In this document: positions 1 to 9,200 of the stretch, piece by piece
Layout of the letters: every line of letters starts with the position of its first letter
Numbering within the stretch: position 1 is the first letter of the stretch
Assembly: GCA_905221605.1 (NCBI GenBank)
Contig: CAJNDS010002190.1
Span: forward strand, 1,775,788-1,839,787
DNA length: 64,000 bases
Reading direction: 5' to 3'
DNA from: Symbiodinium natans
Taxonomy: Eukaryota; Sar; Dinophyceae; Suessiales; Symbiodiniaceae
Notes under the pieces: generated by a model
Databases searched by the model: none
Told to the model about the DNA's origin: nothing
The model's input: the letters and a program-made list of their open reading frames with translations, nothing else
Program-made: the position numbers and the translations under genes

Positions 1-51
1 TTAAGCAAAAATGGGGACCCTTTTTTTGCCTAGGTTACTGGGCCGCCTAGT
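1..51. mobile_element. 3' end of a family B introner-like element
   Basis: Truncated by the window edge. It ends in the family B terminus (GGTTACTGGGC..GCCTAG) preceded by the A-rich/GGGACCC body seen in the full copies at 384-499, 14031-14144 and 18897-19010. Confidence 0.6.
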
Positions 52-180
52 TCAAGGATCCCATGGTCTCAGGTTGAAGGGTCCCACAGTCTCATGCGGA
101 GCCAACAACGAAGTTCGCCAGCATGGTTATGGCGAGCCGGTCGTCCGCTTAGGGCTATAGGTTCTAGGGCCCCTCGTGCG
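52..180 (+). other. possible exon-like island
   Basis: Unique DNA between a family B element and the first TTTAGGG tract. One + frame around 105-165 reads plausibly (ANNEVRQHGYGEPVVRL), but the splice boundaries are not clear, so it is left uncalled as a gene. Confidence 0.2.
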
Positions 181-272
181 GTTTAGGGTTTAGGGTTTAG
201 GGTTTAGGGATTAGGGTTTAGGGTTTAAGGTTTAGGGTTTAGGGTTTAGGGTTTAGGGTTTAGGGTTTAGGG
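181..272. repeat. interstitial TTTAGGG array
   Basis: About 13 head-to-tail TTTAGGG units with a few variants. This is the first of several dozen similar tracts in both orientations across the window. Confidence 0.95.
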
Positions 273-312
273 TTTGCTGCACGGCTTTCCGCCCCAAAGC
301 CTGTGCTGACAG

Positions 313-384
313 GTTTCGGGAATCGTGCTCGCCGAGGCTCTCTGGGTCGAGCTGAAAAACATGAAAGCCCAGTGGTTCCCTTTC
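313..384 (+). CDS. exon-like island, protein unknown
   Basis: After CTGACAG the + frame reads VSGIVLAEALWVELKNMKAQ.., a natural-looking peptide with codon third positions rich in G/C. It runs straight into family B element 384-499, whose TAG closes the frame. Removing the element with its CTTT duplication would extend the frame into 500-530. Product not recognised. Confidence 0.4.
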
Positions 385-499
385 TAGGATGCCCAGTAGT
401 ACCCTTGTTCCCTTTTTTGGGGGGGCTTTAGGTTCCCTTATAAACCCCTTTAAGCAAAAAAGGGCACCCTTTTTAAGCCTAGGTTACTGGGCAGCCTAG
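384..499. mobile_element. family B introner-like inverted-repeat element, full copy
   Basis: 116 bp with terminal inverted repeats (CTAGGATGCCCAGTA at the left, its near complement ACTGGGCAGCCTAG at the right). Flanked by CTTT on both sides, consistent with a 4-bp target duplication. Non-coding and MITE-like. Confidence 0.75.
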
Positions 500-993
500 C
501 TTTTCCTGCTTTGGTTCAAGGTTCCCTTGTAAACAAACCAACCCAAAAAAGTGTACCCGGACAACAGTAGGGTACCCTTATTATAAGAGGGTTACGGGGG
601 TTACCAGGAACATACAAGCAGGCTTTAGCTGTTCACCGTTTCGAATGTTTTTTTGCGTTCGCGGTTGAGTCCCTAAGGCTCCCTAAGCTTCCCTAAGGTT
701 CCCTAGGTACCTCCCGCTTCCTAAGGTTCCCTAGGTACCTCTTTCCTTGAACCCCCGTCCTTTAAGAACCCCATAATTGTGAGTTAAGTAGACAGCTGTT
801 CACGAGCTCCGCATGAGTTATTCTCAGAGGTGGTCCTTCAGCCCTTGAAAAACAGAGCGTCGACAGCACATGCGCGACCCCTGAACCTTCGATGTCCCCG
901 AAAAGGACCAAGACGCGTAGTTTCGTGCAGCCTCTCACCCCACCTGCAAAAGGGGGCGCACAGCGCTGCATGTTGTTTGCCTCCAACTGGATG
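500..993. other. gene-poor spacer with degenerate repeats
   Basis: Contains a degenerate element (about 515-605) and a short tandem of CCCTAAGGTT-like units (670-740). Opposed short ORFs around 762-1082 show no convincing coding character. Confidence 0.5.
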
Positions 994-1089
994 TTGGAGT
1001 ACTGTACTTTAATGCTTTTTGTTGCTTCTGGGTTCCTATTGTAGCTACTTCTACCTAAAAAAATACTTTTTCCAGGGTCCACTCCAAAG
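994..1089. mobile_element. family A introner-like element
   Basis: Starts TTGGAGTACT and ends ACTCCAAA, an inverted repeat. The body (TTCTGGGTTCCTAT..AGCTACTT..ACCTA..CCAGGGTC) matches copies at 15848-15947, inside the RCC1-repeat gene, and 50152-50248. Confidence 0.75.
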
Positions 1090-1269
1090 TAGTGCTATTT
1101 AAAGGGTTCAGGGAGGGCTCTGGTGCCTGGCCAAAGAGCTCCCCATAAACGTACCTGGAACCTCTGGGGAGGGCTTTCTGTGTGTGGTTGTCAATTGGAG
1201 CCCCCCCCCCCCCCCCCCGAAATCCCAGAACCCCTAACCCCAAAGTCCATAAATTCCCAGAGCCCCCCG

Positions 1270-1400
1270 ACACCCCCCTAAGCCCTCAACCCTAAACCCG
1301 AAACCCTTAACGCCCTTAACCCGAAACCCTAAACCCTAAACCCGAAACCCTTAACGCCCTTAACCCGAAACCCTAAACCCTAAACCCCAAACCCCTTTCA
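1270..1400. repeat. CCCTAAA-type tract with CCCGAAA/CCCTTAACG variants
   Basis: Degenerate telomere-like units ending in a C-rich stretch and a CAG, immediately before the exon-like island at 1409. A 20-base C run lies just upstream (1201-1219). Confidence 0.8.
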
Positions 1401-1408
1401 CCCCCCAG

Positions 1409-1828
1409 GAGGCCGATCGCCTGGATCTCCGAGCGCAGTCCCAGCTCTTGCCCCCGGATAGCCCGCAGGGGAGCCTGGTCAGGTTTAGGGTTTAGGGTTT
1501 AGGGTTTCGGGTTTCGGGTTTGGGGTTTGGGGTGTGGGGTTAGGGTTTAGGGTTAGGGTTTAGGGTTTCGGGTTTAGGGTTTAAGGTTTAGGGTTTAGGG
1601 TTTAGGGTTTAGGGTTTAGGGTTCGGGGGCTTAGGTTTGGGTGCATGTCGGGAGAGGCCGAGGTTTTGAACCTGCGATGGTGGATTTCACAGCTTGTTGC
1701 TGCGAGGGTCTCGGTAGGGTCACCTGATCACCGGCCGTGTTTCATCTTCTTCGAACGTGAACCTGCTAGTAGTCCTGGCCAGCATCTACAGAACTTCCCG
1801 CGCGCCCGCCAAACGTGACTTAACATGA
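1409..1828 (+). CDS. two-exon 3' end of an unknown gene, intron made of telomere repeats
   Basis: Exon 1409-1477 (23 codons, EADRLDLRAQSQLLPPDSPQ..) follows TTTCACCCCCCAG and ends CTG|GTCAGGTTTAGGG. Exon 1718-1828 (36 codons plus TGA; ..NVNLLVVLASIYRTSRAPAK..) follows CTCGGTAG. Both are in phase 0, so the 240-bp interval 1478-1717, largely TTTAGGG and TTTGGGG units, can be removed as an intron without changing frame. No family recognised. Splice sites are inferred by eye. Confidence 0.5.
1480..1625. repeat. TTTAGGG/TTTCGGG/TTTGGGG array within a putative intron
   Basis: Mixed variants of the telomere unit. It lies between the two exon-like segments at 1409-1477 and 1718-1828. Confidence 0.9.
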
Positions 1829-2165
1829 GGAGTTTAGGGTTTTGGGTTTAGGGCTTAGGGTTTAGGGTTTAGGGTTTAGGGTTACCCTTCCGGATCCCCG
1901 GCAGCATCAACCTGTTTTGCTAACAAGCAGCGTGGAGCACCTACCTTCCCCTTGAATCGGCAACATGGTAAGAACGATACAGCCCTCAGCCCTAAACCCT
2001 AAACCCTAAACCCTAAACCCTAAAGCCTGAGCTGCCAAAGGGCGATTCCCAAAAGCCAAATCCCAAAGATCCCAAGCCTCAGCGCTGTGGCTTCGGGTTT
2101 AGGGACCCCAAACCCCAGGCCGTAAACCCTGAACCCCACACTGGGCACCCTAAAGCCTAAACTCT

Positions 2166-2226
2166 AAGCCCTAAACCCTAAACCCTAAACCCTAAACCCT
2201 AAACCCTAAACCCTAAACCCTAAACC
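2166..2226. repeat. CCCTAAA array
   Basis: About nine perfect units bordering the GC-rich island 2227-2320. That island is open in one frame on each strand, so its strand is unclear. Confidence 0.9.
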
Positions 2227-2643
2227 GTCCAACTTCGCTTCCCGGGCACTTCGGCTGAGGCTCCCGGGGAGCACGCCGACCCCCGAGGCAAAGGCTGGCA
2301 CACCTAGAGTTACAGGAGCCTTCAGGTTTTTTGGGGGTTTAGGGTTTAGGGTTTGGGGTTTAGGGTTTAGGGTTTAGGGTTTGGGGTTTAGGGTTTGGGG
2401 TTTGGGGTTTGGGGTTTGGGGTTTCTAGGGCTTCTAGGGTTAATAGGGCTTTTTGGGATGGCAGCCTTTAGGGATAGGGTGCTTTGAGGGTTTTGTGAGC
2501 AGGCTTTAGGAGGTTCCCAGGGCTTTGTAGGGTCTGGCGGAAATGAATAGGTTAAAACCCCAACCCTAAACCCTAAACCCTAAGCGCCAAACCCTAAACC
2601 CTAAACCCTAAACTTAAGCCCTAATCAGTAGGGTTGATTGCAG

Positions 2644-2720
2644 ATGGTGAAGGGGGTCGAGGCTTCGGCTTGCGTTGTAGGACAGACTTCTCGCGAAGCC
2701 ACTAGGCCACAAGCCACTAG
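2644..2720 (+). CDS. exon-like island interrupted by an inverted-repeat element
   Basis: After GATTGCAG an ATG opens MVKGVEASACVVGQTSREAT... The frame is interrupted at CACTAG by the 88-bp inverted-repeat element 2721-2808. Downstream sequence (about 2815-2890) may be the continuation. Product unknown. Confidence 0.35.
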
Positions 2721-2808
2721 GGTGGTTGTTCCCTTTTGGATCCCTCTCATAATACGGCACCGAATATTTTGGGGTACCCAAAAAGGGACCATAATTTTGA
2801 CAACCACC
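2721..2808. mobile_element. small inverted-repeat element (family J)
   Basis: Begins GGTGGTTGT and ends ACAACCACC (9-bp terminal inverted repeat). The interior is partly palindromic (CCCTTTTGGATCCC / GGGTACCCAAAAAGGG). MITE-like and non-coding. Confidence 0.55.
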
Positions 2809-2954
2809 GAAAAAAGTGATCTGCATCTGCAAGATCGTTCTCCGGAGTTCGGACGCAGGGTGTTGGCTACACCCGAAGCCCTAAAGGCTTAAGGTTTAGG
2901 GTTTAGGGTTTAGGGTAAACCCCTACACCCCACACTGGCCCGTCCACCCTTCAG

Positions 2955-3014
2955 TCTGGGTGATCGGTACTTTCTTACGTGGCGCGCCCGCAAACACCTT
3001 CCTGTCCTTGCTAG
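2955..3014 (+). CDS. exon-like island, unknown protein
   Basis: Follows CACCCTTCAG; the + frame reads LGDRYFLTWRARKHLPVLA and stops being plausible at the next CCCTAAA tract. About 20 codons; a partial exon at most. Confidence 0.4.
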
Positions 3015-3064
3015 GAACCCTAAACCCTAAACCCTAAACCGCAGAAATGCGGTTGGCAGCTTTA

Positions 3065-3069
3065 AGTCC
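3065..3069. repeat. target-site duplication, left copy (AGTCC)
   Basis: AGTCC abuts the TG of the 5' LTR and is repeated immediately after the CA of the 3' LTR (11221-11225). Five bases is the usual size for Ty1/copia integrases. Confidence 0.95.
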
Positions 3070-3254
3070 TGTGTCAGTCCTCTTTTGAGCTCGCATGTTG
3101 CCTCCTAAATTCGCTGAAGAGATGCCTGTAAACATGCAACTATCGGCCCAAACTAGGGGCCCTTTGAGCTAGATTCACTACGGGCAATGGAAAAGAGCCG
3201 CCGAGTGCTCTAGAACGATATCACTTTCTTTAGTGACTCAGATTGCCTGAGACA
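3070..3254 (+). repeat. 5' LTR, 185 bp
   Basis: Starts TGTGTCAG and ends CTGAGACA. I find no difference from 11036-11220. Unusually short for an LTR; no obvious TATA box seen. Confidence 0.97.
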
Positions 3255-3279
3255 TTGGTGCCGCGGAGCAGGTTCGATC
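3255..3279 (+). other. primer-binding site
   Basis: Directly after the 5' LTR: TTGGTGCCGCGGAGCAG followed by GTTCGAT. It starts with the TGG complementary to a tRNA CCA end and contains a T-loop-like GTTCGA. The tRNA identity cannot be assigned from the window; it is not the plant-type initiator-Met sequence TGGTATCAGAGC. Confidence 0.75.
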
Positions 3280-3297
3280 AGGGCGCCATCGTATGAC

Positions 3298-6200
3298 ATG
3301 TCTTACAAAGGGGGCAACCAAGATGACAAGGCTGGTGCTGGGAACAAGGTTCCTGCTTGGAATGGGTCTCCAGAGACTTTCTTTCATTTCACCCAGGAGG
3401 TGAAGTGGTTCCTTGCTGGGACCAAGACATCAGAGCGAGCATACGCGGCAGCGAGGCTAGTCAGGAAGCTTCTTGAATCTGACTACCCTGCTTTGCGATC
3501 CTTGATGTACCGTTTGGACCCCTCCGAGTTCAGGGATGAAGCGGCGATCGCGAGATTGATCCAGTTCTTGGAGGCGAGCCCGATGAACAAGCAGCCAATC
3601 CCAGATGCCGGGGCGAAATTGTCAGCTTACTACAGGAAGTTGGCAAGACGTTCAGGGGAGACGATTCCGCAATTCCTTATCAGGGAGGAGACGCTGCATG
3701 ATGAGATGTGGCGAGCACTTCAACGGCTTCTTCGAGAGAAGGAGCTTGACTTCGAGAGATACGATGTCACCATGGCTGAGTTGAAAGAGTTCTGTGGCAT
3801 AGCCGGTGATGCCAGTGTGTACTATGGAGGCATCGGGGAGCAGGAGAGCACGCGGACGACTACGCCGCCTGCAGGATCTGCAGCGGCCTCGGAGCAAGAT
3901 GAGGAAGAACAACGGCCGGGATCCTCCGAGACTCGGTCGGCGACGCCTGCGCCTGTACAACGCAAGCCCCTTGACATGATCCAGCGGCTTATGGACAAGG
4001 GCTTGGTCCCCTTGGCGGCGTTGGATATCATCAGGGGCTGGATGGTGCTTGAGATGGCGTCGGAGAACGACACGGAGAAGACTCTGGTGAAAGCATCGGC
4101 GCAGAATAAGCTGGGGTATGATAGTGTCCGCAGGGCGCTTTTGACTCTTCATGAAGATCGAGGTAAAGGTTTCCAACATCCGCGTGGACTACGGCATGGA
4201 CCTGGCAAGGGTAAGTATGGGGTGATGTATGCCATCGATGAAGAGGGCGATGTTTCCGGTGAAGGCCTGGACGAATGGGGCAGCGACCAATGGGATGCTG
4301 AATGGGCTTACTGGACACCCCACGAGGAGTATGGCAGCGTGGCCCAGGACTACTACTGGGTGGAGCCGGATTCCAACGCGGAGGAGAATAATTTGGAACA
4401 GGACGAAGCAACCTCGAATCCCCAGCTGGAAGAGGCCATGCAGGCTTTAGCAAAGCTCCAGGAGGAAGAGAAAGATCTTCAGGTCTATATGGCAGATGCC
4501 CAAAGGAACCTCGAGCAGGCTCGCAAGGCGGTGGCGGCTGCTAAGCGAGATCGGGGTTGGACTATGACGTCAGCTTCGGGGAAGCCAGCCTCAAAACCTA
4601 CGAGTACATGGATGCAACAGGGCAAGGGCGTAAACCCGAATGTCATGTACTTTAACAAGGGCAACAAAGGATATCACCAGGATCCCTTCAAGGGAAAGAA
4701 GGGGCATGGCAAGATGAAGGGCAAGTATGCGAGTTGGATGGTGGAGCCGCAGTACCAGATGATGACCATGGATGTCCTTCCTTCGTCCGCCCCCTCGAGC
4801 TTTTCCGGTACGCCCGCCGAGCTCTTGCAGGCAGTGCCCGAGCAGTTGATATACCCGACGGAGGCGGTCTTAGACACGGGAGCAACAGTGTCTGCAGGAG
4901 GAGAGGCGGCAGTGAATGCGTTGATTTCTAGTTTGGCACAAGTCCGTCCGGATATGAACTTGACCATTGTGCAGCAGGATCGGCCATACTTTCGTTTTGG
5001 CTCAGGGTCTTGGGGTCAAGCGTCTTACAAGGTGAATATTGATATACCAGGACAGTCTTTCAAATTACAATTCTACGCTTTACCGTCACCTGGTGTACCC
5101 GTGTTGCTTGGTATGCGGGAGATGAGGCAATTGGGCATAATTATCAACTTGGATACCGCCAATGCAATTGTGTTGAACAAGCCCTGGCAACTTAGGGTGA
5201 ACTCTAAGCAGCAGATTCTTATGGACATGAAGGCCGTTGTCGCAGAGATTCCCATGCTATCCTGTGGCAGAAGTGTTGCCTTTTGCCTTCTTGAAACCGA
5301 CAGTCATTCGATGAACATGATTGAGCCCAACGATGTGCCACATAGTGTAGCCGTGACGTCTACGAATGTAGATACAGGCAAGACATGTGGTGATGCATGC
5401 GGTGACCGAGATGGTCACACTTTGTTTCCTTTGCAGGTCAGTGATTGTCAGCAGCTTCATCATGTTGAAGCTTCAGTTGCAGAGTCAACCCGTCCTCATG
5501 GACTTTTCCCTGACAGGATCCTGCAAAAACACTTAGGTGTGAATTCGTCCGATCTTTCATTTTTGTTGAGCAAGTCCCGCTCGAGCAATTCCACCTCCAG
5601 CACTTCCTCTCAGCCTCTTCCTGGTTTCCTCAGTGATGGCGGCCCACTCCACGCAGGCAGCGATCGACGAGGCCACCAAGCAGATGATCAGGGAGACCGT
5701 GCGCGAAGCCGTGCGCGAGGAGGTGCAGGCGATAAAAGGGCGCAAGAGCAAGAGCAAGAAGGAGCCAATGCCAGAATTAGATACAACCAGAACCATGAAG
5801 GAAGAGAGCGCAGACCCCAGAATGCAGGCGACTCAATGGCCATGCTTCAACCGACATGTGGTGAAGAATGGCGGCAATCGGTTCGCCGTCTGGAGTCAAT
5901 GCGCCCGATGCGATGTGCGTCTGACCTACACACCCAGGGTGGATGCGCCGGCGAACAGCAGGCGAAGCGAGTTACCAGCGCAGGTCATTGCTGCGCTGGA
6001 GCGCCTGCGAGCACAGGGCGTTGCGCCCGAGGACATGGATGGCAAGCTTGTGCGCAGTCAGATCAAGATCATCGAGCAGGAGTACGTGCTGAAGGGAGCC
6101 AAGACGGACAAGAAGAAGCAGGGCTACTCGGACAAGGCCCACGAGGATCACTCGAGCAACGACGCAATGAAGAAGAAGCCTCCGCCTCCAGTTCCCGTTG

Positions 6201-9200
6201 CCGGGACCGACTCGTCAGAGGAATTGGAGATGGACACGGAGATGGTGATAACACCCTCGCGTGTGAAGGGACAGAAGCAGCGCGAGATCCAGAAGAAGGA
6301 AGCCGACCCGACTGGCCAGGAGACGGTCAACAAGACGGGGAAGAATGCAGGCCAGTGAGTGAGCAACTGCTTCGAAGCATAGAAAGGTCTCTCCGGTTAC
6401 CGGTCTTTCAAGGACCTGCTCAGTCACTCGTGGCTGTGAGGCAGGAAACGGATCCCATCAGCCTGTGGGAAGTATGCTGTGGAACGAATTCTACACTTAC
6501 ACAGGAGGTGACACGGAATGGTTTTCGAGCAGAGAGGGTTTCGTTGCAAACTGGTTTCGATCTCGAAAAACGATCTGATGTACAAAAGTTGATCGGTTCC
6601 ATTCCTGAAAAGAAGCCACGAAAGATATGGGCATCACCTCGGTGTACGCCCTGGACAAACTCGCAGAATCTGAACCAGAGGACCCCAGCTCAGATCGAAT
6701 CACTAAGGAGGCTGAGGTATCGTTCTCGTCGTCAGGTGCGGCATCTGATTCAGATTTTCAAGGCAGTCTTGGAGTACGATAACAGCAACGACGTATATTT
6801 TGAATGGCCAACCGCAGCCAAGCAGGGATGGGATCTGCCTGAGTGGAAGCAATTCCAAGACTGGCTCTGGAAACATTTTCAGCGTAAAGTGTTTTTCTGC
6901 AAGATTGATGGCTGTATGGTCGGGTTGCAGAATGGTGAAGGGGTACCAATCCGCAAACAATGGACGATCATGACCACGGATAAGTACTTTAAGGACCATG
7001 CTGAAGTTACCTGTCAAGGAGGACATACTCATGTTCCTGTGATTGGTTCGGGACGTGTGGTCGAGAAGTCGGGATACTATCCACAGAAGTTCGCTAAGCG
7101 CATTGTTCAGGTTTGGAAGGGAGCCCTCCATCAGGATAGTGATGCTTCAATCCTTAGTGACGTGCATGTTTTGCAACAAGATTTGGAGCAGTTGTATCCG
7201 ACCACAGCCACAACGTCTTCATCATCGTCAGCGACCTTGCCTCAGAAAAGAGCGGCAAGCCGAGAGCCACGATCCAAAGGGCATATGGCAGATGCACCGC
7301 CGGGACCAGCTATCCCTGCTCAAAGCGGTACCGAACCGTCCGTTCAACATGACCCTAGTCCAGATGAAGATCGTGTCCTAGAAGAACAGCGACAAAAGGG
7401 AGTAGCATTGCTTCATCGACTACATAAAGCAGCTGGACACCCATCGAACAAAGCTCTAGTCAGGCTGTGTCGAGATCGGAAGTTGGCTAAGTGGTTGATA
7501 GAAGAAGCGGAACGACTAGTTTGCCAAGCATGTGTGGATGCAGAACGCGGTGGACATGGGGTCGTTCAGAAATCACTAGGACAACAACCGCACCCATGGC
7601 AAATGGTTGGCATTGATGTCCTAGAGGTGGCGTTCCCAGCTCAAAAATGCAAGTCCAGGTTCTTGATCATGACATGTTTGGCTATGAGATTCATTTCGCT
7701 AGTGCACCTCTGGACCGGGAGCTTTAGTGATACCGGAACCGATGCAGGGGAGAGAATCATCAATGCTTTTTGCAAAGGCTGGTTGCTTCATCGGCCTCGA
7801 CCTGAATGGATTGTCGTGGACTCACAGTCATCCTTGAGATTCGGGCAGTTCCCAGAATTTCTTGAACATGCCGGGATTGGTCTAACGGTTGTGCCCGGTG
7901 AGGCACACTGGTGCCACGGCCGAACAGAAGCGATGGTGCAGGTGGCCAAGCGCACCATGCGGCGTCTGCGCAATGAGGCGCCGGATCTGTCACCGCAATC
8001 GTTGGCCACTCTGGTGGTGAATGCGCACAACAATTCAGATAAAGTCTTGGGGTATTCACCGACACAGTGGGCCTATGGGTATGATCCGAATCGTGACCAT
8101 GATTTCGAGGATCCCCTCGAAGCAAACAAAGATTGCATGCCCGGTCCCAAAGTGTTCCAGGATATGGTCAAGATGAGGGAGAGAGCAGAACAAATCAATC
8201 GAGAAGAGCGCGCGCGTGAGAGCTATACTCGATTGGTAAATTCTGCGCCCAGGCCTTTGATCGACTACCGCATCGGTGACTTTGTTTGTGTCTGGAGATC
8301 GGCTACTTTGAAGGCGCGAAAGCGAGATAGTGAGTATAACCCTGAACCACGGTTTATTGGCCCAGGAAGAATCGTCCTCATTGAGCCGGCCATCCTTGAA
8401 GGCCGCAAAGAAGGGGTCATTTGGGTTTTGTATGGCACCACTCTCTATCGTTGCGCTACAGAACAGCTACGTCCAGCCACATCCCCAGAAGTGACCATGG
8501 AGTTGATCAAGGGAGGAACGGCTGTGGTGACACCTAAGAATGAATTGCTCAGGCGTCTCAAGACGTATGTCGATGTGGTTCCCGAAGCGGAAGCGGCCAA
8601 GAGGCCACCGGATCCAGAAGCAGAAAGAAGGGTTCGGCAAAGAAGAGGGGACAGTCTAGAGGATCTCAAACGGTCATGGGAGAGATTGGTGGCGATGAAT
8701 GAAGCTAGGAGGACGGATGGTTTGCCACCATTGTTGACCTTGCCTCCTCAACCTATGTCCCAAACACGACAGGCGTCTTCGCCCGAGATTTTTCACATGG
8801 ATGAGTCCGACGATGTGTTACCAGAAGAGGCCCCAGAGCATCATAATCAGCCTCATGAATTGTTGCAGCTCTTACGTGAACGCATTCATCAACTGGAGCA
8901 GAAAATTGAGTACGGTAAGGAAACCGATCTTCTTCGAGCCCAGGTTGAGCGAGAGCATCAGCAAGAACTACAACTTCTGCTACGTTTGCAAGATGAGAAG
9001 GTTCGGGAACAGAAGTGTTTCGTTATTGAGTTCGATATCCATAACGAGGACAGTTTGATCTCGAATCCACTGATGTATACAAAGCATGTTCTTGAGAGCA
9101 AAGGGGCTGAAGTCAACTACCGCCATCTAAAGTCTGATGAGTGTGAGCTATTTGATGAGGCCAAGGCTCGCGAACTATCAGAAGTTGCAGGGTCACAAGC

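Noticed and set aside
3652-4453. Minus-strand ORFs of 140-175 codons over the gag region
   Set aside because: Shadows of the polyprotein reading frame.
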